A DNA stretch of 64,000 nucleotides, from positions 358,693-422,692 of the forward strand of contig QXEO01001040.1 in assembly GCA_007115705.1 (NCBI GenBank), in the 5' to 3' direction. Both the position numbers and the translations under genes were made by a program. Positions 11,511 to 24,159 of the stretch are shown piece after piece; position 1 is the stretch's first letter; each line of letters opens with the position of its first letter. Under the pieces are notes generated by a model. That model was not told the DNA's origin and did not search any database. It saw only the letters and a list, made by a program, of their open reading frames with translations. The stretch comes from Dactylis glomerata (taxonomy: Eukaryota; Streptophyta; Magnoliopsida; Poales; Poaceae).

Positions 11511-14500
11511 TGTAGCGCCCTACCTTTTGCTAAAGGCAGAACTCCTGTGTTACTGTGCTATTCCCTGGATCAATAGATAGCACCACAGTACAAAATATAG
11601 TAATCATTGCAATAGCATCATATACTACAACGGAAATCTAGATACATAGGTCTTCAAACTTACGAGTACACAGCATAAAGCATAGTTGCAGTGAGCCTCC
11701 ATCTTCATCAAGTGCCACAGGCAGATATGTTGGAATGTAGACTCGAGATCCTACTAGTCGTTCCTTATCCGAATAAAAACCTGCACGTTTGAATATGCAG
11801 CCCCAGAGGGGTCCGTACAACAACGTACTGGCAAATGACACATATTTGATGACATTAGTGAAAAGACTATACTACATGATATACGACTGGTAGATCTCAT
11901 AGGCTAATTTGCATAAAGCCAATTTTATCCTATAATACTTTTCAAAACTTTCTTTCAAAATTTTAGTTTGTAAGGGTCCAGACAACCCCCATACATTACA
12001 TACTGGCCGGTATGTAGTTTTTGGGCGAAACTCAACAAAGTTGGAACAACCAGGAATACCACACTTTTTTAAGGGCATGATCCTGAGCTCCTCTAAGGGT
12101 TTCTAGTCAAGTTTTAAAGCATTCAGAAACGGTGATGAGATTCTTCTAAACATTCCATGACTAGAGACTCAATTGTCCATAACCGAGGACTCGGCTAAAT
12201 GCTTAGATTTTGACACCTTGCAAGGGTTGTGCACTTTCACCTTAAGACTCATTTTACCCCCATAAATAAAATGAGACAAGACCTTTCAGAAAAAACATTC
12301 AACCAAATAGATCTGACCGTGCCCCCTATATTTTTCTACCACCTTCTGTCAGTACCCATGGCTGAACCCTTAATCCTACTCAATCAAGACAGAGTCCATA
12401 ACGTCATAAGGCTGCACTGGAAGTACTCTAAACATGGAAGCCATATTAATCTCTTTAATCCTGAGTGGCCATCCCGAGCAGTGCCCTGAGTACACATCCT
12501 TTACGAGGCATGTGCCCCAGAACCCACCTCCTCCACCTCTTCTTATCAAACCATTCCACCCATGTAGTTCATTTTAGTTGAAGTTGTTAATTTATTCACA
12601 AAACAACTTTAACAAGTGAACATAGCATGGCATCAATATTCAAGTATTTAGCATCCTATCAGGAAGGGTTCATGGATAGCTACTCACTACTAGGATCTAG
12701 CATTTTGTAAAACATTTGAATATTCCACCTATCATGCATACTACTAGAAAACACTAATGCAGTAGTAAAATAGGTAGAAGATATGTGTGTCACTTGCCTT
12801 TTTGAAGATCATGATCTTTTACTTCTCTCAACTAAGCACGTAGCTCTTCGCACAAACTATAGCACAAAATAACACAACATAAACATACAATAAAACACAA
12901 ACAAACAAGACAAACAATTGAAAAGTGTTTGTTTAACAATTTAGGGTACCCAAGATATTGTGATAGAAGAGATATGGCAATTGAATTGTGGATTGTGAGA
13001 ATTAGATTTGAGAGCTTAGTTGGGTAAGATCAAATGATTGGAGAGAATTGGACTAAGCAAGATATATTGGATGTAGTCTTTATTCTTTACTAAAGCATGC
13101 TTAGAAGTTGGATTGGCTCATGTGAATTAGATTACACAAGCATTAAATAGTGCAATAGCAATACTATTGAATAAGTGTGACAACAATCATTCTTAAATAG
13201 CATACATTACACTTAGGCATTGGCAAGGATTCATATAGCATTGATTTACTCAATTAACTAATTTGCAAATTGAATAGTTCAATACATGAAATTAATATTA
13301 AGTGAGCTCAAGATTGGGTATGGGTGGATGATATTTGAGAACATGGTTCAAGGATTCATTGAACAACATGAAGTAAGAACAAGTGCTATGGTGGTAGAAT
13401 TAAATCAACACCACAGTAGCAAAAGTAGAATCTAGGATTGAGATAATTCACACTTTACTAAAATAATACCATTGAAATTTGAATACATGTGAACTAGACA
13501 AGATAGATTTAGATGAACAAGATATGGATCAAGGTGGTGTCAAGATGATCTTTGATAGCTATCTAAGATCATAAGGTTTTCTATGGTGGAAGGAAGCATT
13601 GCTGAAAAGAAATATAATTAATCTATGAATGAAAATACTCAAATTCTCATACCTGAATTTGAATAATGGTGAAGTGGTTCAAGAAAATTAAGAAATGATA
13701 CTAGTAGATAGCTTGCAGTAAAACAAAGCTACAGCAATTGGATTCATTCTAAAATAATTTGTAGAACTCAAATTATGATCAAATTAGTGATTTAGATAAA
13801 TTTGAATGCACAAAGCGTGTGCACGTATCAACTTTGTTGTTTCTTGATTCTATGATGTTCTACATGATTAGAGGATTCCAAAGACTACAAATTTGTAATT
13901 TTTGGATGTGTGAAACAAAAGATATGAATTTAACAAGGTAGCAGATAAGTTTGATTCAATTTGAAAATGAGTTCAATTTGAATACTGAAACTATAAGATT
14001 TTATTGCTCTATTAGATTCTACACATTGTAAGCTTTCCAATGATATATATTGTTTGTGATTTTTGGATCTAGGAATCGAAAGATATGGATTTTACAAGAT
14101 TCAGCTGAAATCTGATTTGAAATTCTAATTGAAATATGTTTTAAACCGGGAGACGACATGTGGCATGATCTAATTTGCCGATACCGGTTCGTGCGGATTA
14201 CTGTCGTGGGATGTTGGATTTAAAGGGATCTGGATGGATCTGATTCACTTGTACCCCTTCACTTAAGTGAATCTGTCTGGACCATACGATCACGATCGGA
14301 CGGACGAGAATCAAAGGAAGGGGTCTTACCATGGGGATTAGGGTTCCGGCATGGATTCTCCAGCAAGGGCGTGCAGACCTCGAGCTCCGGCGATGTTCTG
14401 GAGGTTTCTGGATGATGGCAAGGGCACGACGGTGACTAGCTCGGCGAGGTGATCTCGTGAGCGTGATCAAACTCGTCGATCGCGTCCAGAGAAGGGGGAG

Positions 14501-15599
14501 GAGTGCGGCTGGAGACGATATGGCGGCGGTGTGCTTTGGGAGAGCACCGATACATTGAATACCTGCAGGAGAACGATGTCCCGTGGGGTTAGGGGGGGTG
14601 CGCCAGAGATTGGGGAAGATGGCTAGGTCAGAGTGGGGGCGCAGAAACCTTTGGTGGCGTCGGAATCGACGATCGGAGGCGGTGGCGTCTACGGGTCTTC
14701 GACAAGGAATTCATCGGCTTGGAGAGGTTTTTCACGAGAGAGAAGAAAGGAGAGTAAAGAGGGGGTCGGGGGGCTTTTATAGCCGACCTGGCTTGGAGAG
14801 AAACCTAGGGTTCTCGCCGCGGGGCGAGATCGAACGGCGGAGGACGTAGACGTGCTCGGGCAGGACACAGGCTGGAGGAAGAGGAAGATCTAACGGGCGG
14901 GGCCCAGGCGTCAGCGGGAGGAAGAGAGGAAGAGGTACCAATTTGGTGCTGTCTCCGGGTGGGCCGTGGGCTAAATCTGGCTCGGGCCGGTTCGGTTTCC
15001 CCGCGGCCTTCTTTCTCTTTTTTTGTTCTATTTTTTTCTTTTTCTGTTTTCTTGTTTATTTCATAATTTGTGCAAATAGGTACCAAATCCATTCAAACAA
15101 AATTTTAAATTTTTCTAAAATTTCAAGCCATGTTTTAAACCAGTAAGAAACTAGTTTTCCAAAATTAAAACATGATTTTCAAAAATATTTCTATTTGAGC
15201 CAAATGGGCTTTGCTTGCATAATGCATAAAAGCAATATGGCTTGAAAAATAAATCAGATAAAATCAGATAAAATATTTTATAAAATAATAATTGAAAATC
15301 ACTCTCAATCATAGTTTTGAAATGGCAACCTTAATAAACATACAACACCTTTTGTAATTCATTCCTTTACAAGCAAGCTTGCATAGGTTTGAAAGAAAGA
15401 AAGAAAATAATAATAATTTGATATTTTGTTTTCTCAAAGAAGTTCTTCAAGAAACACTAGGAAGTTTGAAATGGTTTTTTTATAATAAAGCTTTTAATTA
15501 TACTCAAAAAGTTTTAATTCCCTGTGAAATTTCAATCATCACAAGCAAAACAAAACAAAAATTTCACCCGAAAATTTGATAAAATCTTGGGATGTTACA
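11511..15599 (-). repeat. LTR B, recombinant middle LTR
   Basis: This complete 4089-bp LTR has TG...CA ends. Its left part up to about 14186 matches LTR C at nearly every base (two differences seen) and carries all the variants that separate LTR C from LTR A. From about 14235 rightward it matches LTR A and differs from LTR C. The switch lies between the informative sites 14186 (G as in C, A in LTR A) and 14235 (T as in A, C in LTR C). It is therefore a chimera of the two outer LTRs. Confidence 0.85.
14774..14781 (-). promoter_or_regulatory. TATA box in LTR B
   Basis: Same GGCTATAAAAGCCCC context as in LTR A, exactly 6557 bp to the right. Being in the middle LTR, it could drive transcription of internal region 1. 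Confidence 0.6.
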
Positions 15600-16722
15600 G
15601 ACTACCACCCTTAAAAGAAATCGCGTCCCCGAGATTAGAAAGGCTAGAAAGAAAGTAGGGTTTGGGTTACCTACGTGGGCTACCACCCTTAAAATAAACT
15701 TTTGTGGGTAGTCTAGGTCTTTGGGTTCAACCAAAACACCTGTGTCTTGACTTGGCACTGGGTCATCTTTGGACTTGGCACTGGATCATCTTTTGACTTG
15801 ACACTGGATCATCTTTTGAACCCATAGTTAGTCTTCATCTTCTTTTCCAATAGGTGGGTGTCTATTCACAAAATTGGGCACCAACCTTCCTCAGTGGGTT
15901 GCTTGGGCATAACCTTGCTCCATTGTAGAGTTTCTACATGACCGAATAGTTGTTGAACTACTTTGGACACTGAAGAGTCACTTTTTGGGTCAATCAGAAG
16001 ACCAAACTAAGGGGTCTCTTGTCTTCATTTCATCTTCTTAGTCGACATCCTTGAAGATCCTTCATCTTATGGTTCCCTCCTTTATTAGCACTTTCGGGTC
16101 TAACGACTTTCCATATTGGTAGGACTTCTTCCGTTGCAAGTCTTCTTCAACAATAAGCTTGGAGTTCATCCTTACCGTATTCCTGCGTTTTGGCAGCACT
16201 TGCCTACTTTAAGGGGTATAATATGCTATCCTAAGGTTTAGGCTTAACAACATCGTCAATCTTGTAGGTATGTCTCTCTAGATTAACCATTCCTCATAAC
16301 AAGAGCGAACAATATGAGTAGTCATCATGGGGGCCAATCCATGTCGCACCCAATCATTACCTTGCATTTGGTTTGGTGCATCTCGCATTCTAACTCTTGG
16401 TCAACCTCACTAGCTTTAAACAAAAGTTTTCTTGGAAATGGAACCAATGTTCCAATTTCCATTTTTTTGGTATTTTTAAAAACAAATCTATCGTTCCTTA
16501 GCTAGGGGTTTGTGACAAAACTCATAGCATTAACTCTTCTGGTTGCAAATACTTGGTTTGCCAATTCATAAGGGGAAATAAAATACATTTCATTAAGTTG
16601 ATCTCTACTATTAGTCCTTTCCACATCTATTACAAGTGGTAGTTGAATGCCATTACTTCCACGTTGGCCACACCTTGTGGTGTCTTCTTCTTGTATTTGC
16701 AGTCTCATTCCATTATTTTAAC

Positions 16723-16905
16723 TCACTGAAGTCCTGGAGTCCTTTTCTCTGAGCATTTATTCGAATAGTGTCCCTTCTGCTTGCACTTGAGGCAAGTGAT
16801 CATACTGAGGTCCTTCTTCATGCTACCTTGTGTGTTTACTTTGTTGTATCTTTTCGAACATTTGGATGCATAATGTCCTAGTTCCTTGTATTTGAAACAC
16901 AGCAC
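16723..16905 (-). pseudogene. Gag nucleocapsid fragment, second copy
   Basis: Residue-for-residue duplicate of the frame at 10166-10348, including the tyrosine that replaces the second cysteine of the first knuckle. Identity of even a broken motif shows that the two internal regions come from one recent duplication and not from two insertions. Confidence 0.8.
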
Positions 16906-17326
16906 TTTGCTACATACCTGGTGGTAACTCTTTGCTATCTGAGTCGGTCAAGTTCTGAGTCAAAACTCGCATCAACTTCGCATGTACTTCTACCATCTGT
17001 TGTATTGCTATAACCAACTGAGGTTTGTTGAGACTGTTCTGGCTTTGAGGATACATCTGTTTGGGTTTAGGTTAGGTTTAGGTCTTAGCATAGATGCGAA
17101 TTAGATAGAAGGGATCTAAAGAAGATTCCTACCCAAACACAGCAGATCAACACAATTCATCTTACAATCAACATCTAACAAACATTCATCATATCAAGCA
17201 AACTAGTTCTAACACACACGAAAAGGTACGATCATCCACAAGTCGAAATGATCATATCGTTTATTACACATTGTCGTTTACTAAAATCCCTAAATGGAGG
17301 TCTAACTAAAGCTTCTTGGTTCTCTT

Positions 17327-17632
17327 TTATGTAGATCCATGGTTCTGGTCCAGCTGCTTCTTTAGACGTGCAATCTGATCATCCTTGGTCTTAATGAGGT
17401 CTCCTTGAACACTAAGTTCAGATACCAACTGTTCCAAGTCATTTTGAAGTTGACTTATGATTTCCTTCAATGCAGTAGTATCCTCCTTTTCTTCTTTGAG
17501 GTCCTTCTGGGTATTATGAAGTCTCCACTTGAGTCTTTCTCCAAGTTCTTTTATAGCTAACCATGCAGCACATCTTGCGGAGTCAAGGAATGATGTATAC
17601 ATCTCGTAGTTGGTGAACATCCAAAGTCCCAA
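17327..17632 (-). pseudogene. Gag-like coiled-coil segment, second copy
   Basis: Identical to the segment at 10770-11075. It lies just downstream (minus strand) of the primer-binding site at 18053-18064, as expected for the N-terminal part of gag. Confidence 0.5.
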
Positions 17633-18067
17633 CTTCTTGTGGTCATCTTCCTTGTTCTTATATAGGTGGAGTTATACCCACCAATATTCTTGACCTTCAT
17701 CAATCACGGGAAATCCCTTGTAAACAGCTTCTCCTTGCATTCCCATGCTTAACATGAGGTTCTTCAGTGCTTTGGGAAATTCAGTCTCACACTTCAGGGT
17801 CATGGTCATCATGGGTCCTTTCATGATGGATTCGTGGATGCTAGTCATCTAAAATTGAAAGCAAAGTAGTGTAAAATAAATGAATGTGATAAGTCTTATG
17901 AGATTTCAGTTTAACACCTCTCCTCGTAAACTGAAAAGTAGATACATTTTATTTATATAAACCGAAATGGAGATTTTTCTTGTAGGGAAAAAATTCCTAG
18001 GGCTTCCTAGTCTATTCCAAACCTAGGGTCTCGATCCTACAGGCAAAACTATGCTCCGATACCATTC

Positions 18068-21000
18068 TGTAGCGCCCTACCTTTTGCTAAAGGCAGAACT
18101 CCTGTGTTACTGTGCTATTCCCTGGATCAATAGATAGCACCACAGTACAAAATATAGTAATCATTGCAATAGCATCATATACTACAACGGAAATCTAGAT
18201 ACATAGGTCTTCAAACTTACGAGTACACAGCATAAAGCATAGTTGCAGTGAGCCTCCATCTTCATCAAGTGCCACAGGCAGATATGTTGGAATGTAGACT
18301 CGAGATCCTACTAGTCGTTCCTTATCCGAATAAAAACCTGCACGTTTGAATATGCAGCCCCAGAGGGGTCCGTACAACAACGTACTGGCAAATGACACAT
18401 ATTTGATGACATTAGTGAAAAGACTATACTACATGATATACGACTGGTAGATCTCATAGGCTAATTTGCATAAAGCCAATTTTATCCTATAATACTTTTC
18501 AAAACTTTCTTTCAAAATTTTAGTTTGTAAGGGTCCAGACAACCCCCATACATTACATACTGGCCGGTATGTAGTTTTTGGGCGAAACTCAACAAAGTTG
18601 GAACAACCAGGAATACCACACTTTTTTAAGGGCATGATCCTGAGCTCCTCTAAGGGTTTCTAGTCAAGTTTTAAAGCATTCAGAAACGGTGATGAGATTC
18701 TTCTAAACATTCCCTGACTAGAGACTCAATTGTCCATAACCGAGGACTCGGCTAAATGCTTAGATTTTGACACCTTGCAAGGGTTGTGCACTTTCACCTT
18801 AAGACTCATTTTACCCCCATAAATAAAATGAGACAAGACCTTTCAGAAAAAACATTCAACCAAATAGATCTGACCGTGCCCCCTATATTTTTCTACCACC
18901 TTCTGTCAGTACCCATGGCTGAACCCTTAATCCTACTCAATCAAGACAGAGTCCATAACGTCATAAGGCTGCACTGGAAGTACTCTAAACATGGAAGCCA
19001 TATTAATCTCTTTAATCCTGAGTGGCCATTCCGAGCAGTGCCCTGAGTACACATCCTTTACGAGGCATGTGCCCCAGAACCCACCTCCTCCACCTCTTCT
19101 TATCAAACCATTCCACCCATGTAGTTCATTTTAGTTGAAGTTGTTAATTTATTCACAAAACAACTTTAACAAGTGAACATAGCATGGCATCAATATTCAA
19201 GTATTTAGCATCCTATCAGGAAGGGTTCATGGATAGCTACTCACTACTAGGATCTAGCATTTTGTAAAACATTTGAATATTCCACCTATCATGCATACTA
19301 CTAGAAAACACTAATGCAGTAGTAAAATAGGTAGAAGATATGTGTGTCACTTGCCTTTTTGAAGATCATGATCTTTTACTTCTCTCAACTAAGCACGTAG
19401 CTCTTCGCACAAACTATAGCACAAAATAACACAACATAAACATACAATAAAACACAAACAAACAAGACAAACAATTGAAAAGTGTTTGTTTAACAATTTA
19501 GGGTACCCAAGATATTGTGATAGAAGAGATATGGCAATTGAATTGTGGATTGTGAGAATTAGATTTGAGAGCTTAGTTGGGTAAGATCAAATGATTGGAG
19601 AGAATTGGACTAAGCAAGATATATTGGATGTAGTCTTTATTCTTTACTAAAGCATGCTTAGAAGTTGGATTGGCTCATGTGAATTAGATTACACAAGCAT
19701 TAAATAGTGCAATAGCAATACTATTGAATAAGTGTGACAACAATCATTCTTAAATAGCATACATTACACTTAGGCATTGGCAAGGATTCATATAGCATTG
19801 ATTTACTCAATTAACTAATTTGCAAATTGAATAGTTCAATACATGAAATTAATATTAAGTGAGCTCAAGATTGGGTATGGGTGGATGATATTTGAGAACA
19901 TGGTTCAAGGATTCATTGAACAACATGAAGTAAGAACAAGTGCTATGGTGGTAGAATTAAATCAACACCACAGTAGCAAAAGTAGAATCTAGGATTGAGA
20001 TAATTCACACTTTACTAAAATAATACCATTGAAATTTGAATACATGTGAACTAGACAAGATAGATTTAGATGAACAAGATATGGATCAAGGTGGTGTCAA
20101 GATGATCTTTGATAGCTATCTAAGATCATAAGGTTTTCTATGGTGGAAGGAAGCATTGCTGAAAAGAAATATAATTAATCTATGAATGAAAATACTCAAA
20201 TTCTCATACCTGAATTTGAATAATGGTGAAGTGGTTCAAGAAAATTAAGAAATGATACTAGTAGATAGCTTGCAGTAAAACAAAGCTACAGCAATTGGAT
20301 TCATTCTAAAATAATTTGTAGAACTCAAATTATGATCAAATTAGTGATTTAGATAAATTTGAATGCACAAAGCGTGTGCACGTATCAACTTTGTTGTTTC
20401 TTGATTCTATGATGTTCTACATGATTAGAGGATTCCAAAGACTACAAATTTGTAATTTTTGGATGTGTGAAACAAAAGATATGAATTTAACAAGGTAGCA
20501 GATAAGTTTGATTCAATTTGAAAATGAGTTCAATTTGAATACTGAAACTATAAGATTTTATTGCTCTATTAGATTCTACACATTGTAAGCTTTCCAATGA
20601 TATATATTGTTTGTGATTTTTGGATCTAGGAATCGAAAGATATGGATTTTACAAGATTCAGCTGAAATCTGATTTGAAATTCTAATTGAAATATGTTTTA
20701 AACCGGGAGACGACATGTGGCATGATCTAATTTGCCGATACCGGTTCGTGCGGATTACTGTCGTGGGATGTTGGATTTAAAGGGATCTGGACGGATCTGA
20801 TTCACCCGTACCCCTTCACTTAAGTGAATCTGTCTGGACCATACGATGACGATCGGACGGACGAGAATCAAAGGAAGGGGTCTTACCATGGGGATTAGGG
20901 TTCCGGCGTGGATTCTTCGGTGAGGGCGTGCAGACCTCGAGCTTCGGCGATGTTCTGGAGGTTTCTGGATGATGGCAAGGGCACGACGGTGACCAGCTCA

Positions 21001-21659
21001 GCGAGGTGATCTCGTGAGCGTGATCAAACTCGTCGATCGCGTCCAGAGAAGGGGGAGGAGTGCGGCTGGAGACGATATGGCGGCGGTGTGCTTCGGGAGA
21101 GCACCGATACGTCGAATACCTGCAGGAGAACGATGTCCCGCGGGGTTAGGGGGTGCGCCAGAGATTGAGGAAGATGGCTAGGTCAGAGTGGGGGCGCAAA
21201 AACCTTTGGTGGCGTCGGAATCGACGATCGGAGGCGTCGGCGTCTGTGGGTCTTCGACGAGGAATTCGTCGGCTTGGAGAGGTTTTTCGCAAGAGAGAAG
21301 AAAGGAGAGAAAAGAGGGGGTCGGGGGCTTTTATAGCCGACCTGGCTTGGAGAGAAAGCTAGGGTTCTCGTCGCGAGGCGAGATCGAACGGCGGAGGATG
21401 CAGACGTGCTCAGGCAGGACACAGGCTGGAGGAAGAGGAAGATCTGACGGGCGGGGCCTAGGCGTCAGCGGGAGGAAGAGAGGGAGAGGTACCGATTCGG
21501 TGCTGTCTCCGGGTGGGCCGTGGGCCAAATCTGGCTCGGGCCGGTTCGGTTTCCCCGCGGCCTTCTTTCTCTTTTTTTTGTTTTTTTTTTCTGTTTTCTT
21601 GTTTATTTCATAATTTGTGCAAATAGGCACCAAATCCATTCAAACAAAATTCTAAATTT
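18068..21659 (-). repeat. LTR C (5' LTR), truncated
   Basis: Homology to LTR B runs from TGTAGCGCCC at 18068 to about 21659, where it stops abruptly in an AAATTT run. The last roughly 486 bp present in LTR B (15114-15599) are missing. On the transcribed minus strand this is the start of the 5' LTR, upstream of the TATA box at 21328-21335. Left of about 20770 it is almost identical to LTR B. Right of that it carries many substitutions, for example at 20791, 20816-20817 and 20920-20930. Confidence 0.85.
21328..21335 (-). promoter_or_regulatory. TATA box in LTR C
   Basis: Minus-strand GGCTATAAAAGCCCC as in the other two LTRs. The truncated LTR still keeps about 320 bp upstream of it. Confidence 0.55.
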
Positions 21660-22235
21660 ACCACATGAAGATCAAAATAACACATATCAGCATTTTCCAC
21701 ATGAAGATCGTCATTTTGTGGCGTGCCTTGACATCCTAAATTTTGGGCAAGATCCGCGCTGTCATCGTGATTGAGGTGGGCTATAAGTTGTCCATCCGAA
21801 GCGCAATCACGCAAACGGTATGCCACGAAAAGTGTAAAGGATAGGCAGGAAAAGGTTGGCTAAATTGGAGTTAGCTAGGACATCCGGGTCAGATCACAGT
21901 TGTGTGTACGCTTGATTAGTTAAAGTGGCTCATTTCGTGGGAGTCGTAGGAAGCCAACTAACTAGTACGATCATGTTCCCTGTACCATACGGTACCTGTT
22001 TATTTCACCATGTCGCTCAAATGTTTACTTCATCAGTTCATCGTATCACCCGAGTGTTCGTTTGTCAACTTTCCAACACAATGTGTTTTGTACTACAGTA
22101 GTACTACCCTTGCTGATTTACTCACCAAATCCAAATATATCAAGACAGAGACATGAAGAGGACAGTACCGTATGTGCCGGTCAAAATCTGTCGTGCCCGG
22201 AAATTACAAAAATATGTCTCAGAATGCAAAGGCGC
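21660..22235. other. Unassigned intergenic sequence
   Basis: I recognise no gene or element here. The 13-mer CCACATGAAGATC occurs twice (about 21661 and 21699). The left edge is the deletion junction of LTR C. Confidence 0.4.
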
Positions 22236-22243
22236 AAGCGCCC

Positions 22244-22700
22244 TTTTTTTTTAAACAGAGAAATTTTATAGATTAACAATATTTTACAGAAACGAGTCTG
22301 ATCGGCACAACCGCCTCCGAGAGATCTCACCACGCCTATGGGCAGGACCACTCGCTTGTGTCTGCCAAAACTAAACCTAAAAGTGCACTCATTTGCAGTA
22401 GCATTTCTTTTCTTTCTTTTCTTGTTTGGCAGGTTTGCTCTTTAATTGATTTTGTTTCAGCCACCCATAGTGCACCCGTAATCATGCCCGGGGAGACATG
22501 ATAATCCTTGCTTAAGAACGCTATCAAACTTGATTGTAACAAGTGTTGTTATTATTATGTTAGGGGGAGTGGATATGAGCTGTAAATTGGACGAATGAAT
22601 GGCACATTTTGTATTTTCAGGGTGTAAAATCTTTGCCACAACCCACAATACCTACATAATTTGTGAAGTTCACAACCATCCTTTGGTGATTCATCCAGAT
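22244..22700 (-). mobile_element. Poly(A)-ended retroposon-like fragment
   Basis: A nine-T run at 22244-22252 leads a roughly 450-bp segment whose minus strand would end in poly(A). The pattern is that of a minus-strand LINE or SINE 3' end. No coding motif is visible, so the assignment rests on the tail only. Confidence 0.3.
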
Positions 22701-22860
22701 ATTCTTAGTTATCATACACGGGCCGGCTAGACTAAATATACAAGGGCCAGGGGCTGCCGAGCACAACAAACCACATCGCACAACTTGGCCATTCATCCAC
22801 CACCATAGACGAGCTCAAGAATCCCCTGTGTTCGTCCCAAGCACACAAGAGATAATCTTC

Positions 22861-23690
22861 TTTTTTTTGAACACGGAGAGGCCCCGAAGGGCCTGGACAC
22901 CTTCATTAATACCTAAGTGGTATAGGTACAATTATAGTAAGGACCTCATGAAAGCTACTAATTGCAGACAAGTCCCTACCAAAAAGTTGGAACATGTAAT
23001 CGGGTCCTCTGTCACCGCTGATGAAGCAGGAGAATGGAGAGCGGTCGTCTGCCGTCTCAAACTCCGGTGAGGGCCTCCACCTAGAGGTTGAAGATGCGCT
23101 GATAATAGTAGGCCATCTTGAGGCCATTCGGTCACCGATAGTGGTGCTCGATTCTTGGCGTCACTGCTCTATCGCCGCCGTCTTTCACGCCGAAGCAAAG
23201 GACACAGCTTTCAATCCTCAACTCAACCACAGAGAAAAGAAGGGAAGAACATGACTTTGCCCTAGATCAAAATCCGCCAGTGCTTTTTGATCTTCATCCA
23301 CCGCACCAGGAAAGCAACCTCGCCGTCAAACTTTGAGCTCCCGCCACGAGTTGAAGGAGGCAGAAGCGGAGAAGAATTGCGGCAGAAGAAGATCAAAGAA
23401 GGAACCTATTTTAAGGAGTTGCGTCGTCCCTTTGTCGTCGCCGCTCTTGTCTCCCTCCATGGGAGCGCCGCCGCGCAAAGAAGAAGAACTACACAGTGGT
23501 TCGGGAGACCCCGCTCCATACTTCAATGGCGAGCCTTATTTTGAGAGACGCATGACTTCTTCATCCCCACCTGCGCCGCTGCCTGCCATCGGCGAGGCAC
23601 AACAAGGAGGAGGAAAGCCATGGCGCATCAGATCTGGTCGCTGAGATTCGCCATCCTACTCTCATAAGCCACAGGGGCATTCTCTAGACA
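22861..23690 (-). mobile_element. Poly(A)-ended retroposon-like fragment with GC-rich body
   Basis: An eight-T run at 22861-22868 is followed by GAACACGGAGAGGCCCCGAA and an inverted GGCC...GGGCC motif, resembling the 3' ends of wheat retroposons on the minus strand. The body up to about 23690 is GC-rich, with several short frames in both directions and no recognised domain. It could be a LINE 3' region or a retroposed gene fragment. Confidence 0.3.
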
Positions 23691-23898
23691 TGTACTACTC
23701 CTAAAACTACCGCCGACACCATTCCTTCGCTGTCTCCGCACGGCCTCGTCGGTGAGAGAAGCTCTGGTCTGGCCGGAAATCTCGAGAAGGAGACCAGAGG
23801 CGGGGATGGGGGGGGGTCAAGAGAGACCTGGGAGGGAGAGGGGAGGAACAGAAGTTGCCAGATCGATCACACAAGAGAAATACGGTCTTTACCATACA

Positions 23899-23927
23899 CT
23901 AGTTGAATGTCCGTGCGTTGCTACGGC
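23899..23927 (-). mobile_element. Helitron-like 3' terminus
   Basis: The minus strand reads GCCGTAGCAACGCACGGACA, then TTCAACTAG followed by T. Grass Helitrons end in CTAG inserted before T, often preceded by a GCAACGCACGG motif. The other end of this element was not found, so this may be a solo terminus. Confidence 0.4.
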
Positions 23928-24159
23928 GTCTATGTTATTTTCTCTTCTACTTTCACTTATAAAAACACGTGTAAAAAAAAAGATAACCGCAAAGGCATGA
24001 CAATGATGTATTTGTCACCCGCTTCTTCCTCACCATCCCATCAGTTTCGCTGTTTTCACCATTCATCGTTGTCCATTGTAATCTCCACACTTTAATATGT
24101 AGTCAGCCTTCTTCAACAACACCATAAGTCTCGTTTCGAGAAAAATCACACCATATATA

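Larger units (their letters stand above)
15600..18067 (-). mobile_element. Internal region 2 of the long-LTR element
   Basis: This is a 2468-bp duplicate of internal region 1, offset by 6557 bp. It contains the polypurine tract (15600-15617), an unrecognised 68-residue frame (16502-16708), the two-knuckle frame (16723-16905), the coiled-coil frame (17327-17632) and the primer-binding site (18053-18064). All encoded peptides are identical to those of internal region 1. Confidence 0.85.
4999..21659 (-). mobile_element. Gag-only long-LTR retrotransposon in tandem LTR-int-LTR-int-LTR form
   Basis: Three long direct repeats (4999-9042, 11511-15599, 18068-21659) begin TGTAGCGCCC and, where complete, end GGGATGTTACA on the plus strand. 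They alternate with two 2468-bp internal regions. Each internal region has a polypurine tract at its left end and a tRNA-iMet-type primer-binding site at its right end, so transcription runs on the minus strand. The LTRs (4.04-4.09 kb) are longer than the internal region. No reverse transcriptase or integrase is present, only gag-like pieces. This matches the large retrotransposon derivative (LARD) class. The right end is truncated, so no target duplication can be checked. The element sits inside the protease frame of Gypsy A. Confidence 0.85.

Noticed and set aside
4999..21659. Reading the three LTR copies as three independent insertions.
   Set aside because: Internal regions are identical including a broken zinc knuckle, there is no separate target duplication, and LTR B is a chimera of A and C. 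Unequal recombination explains this better.
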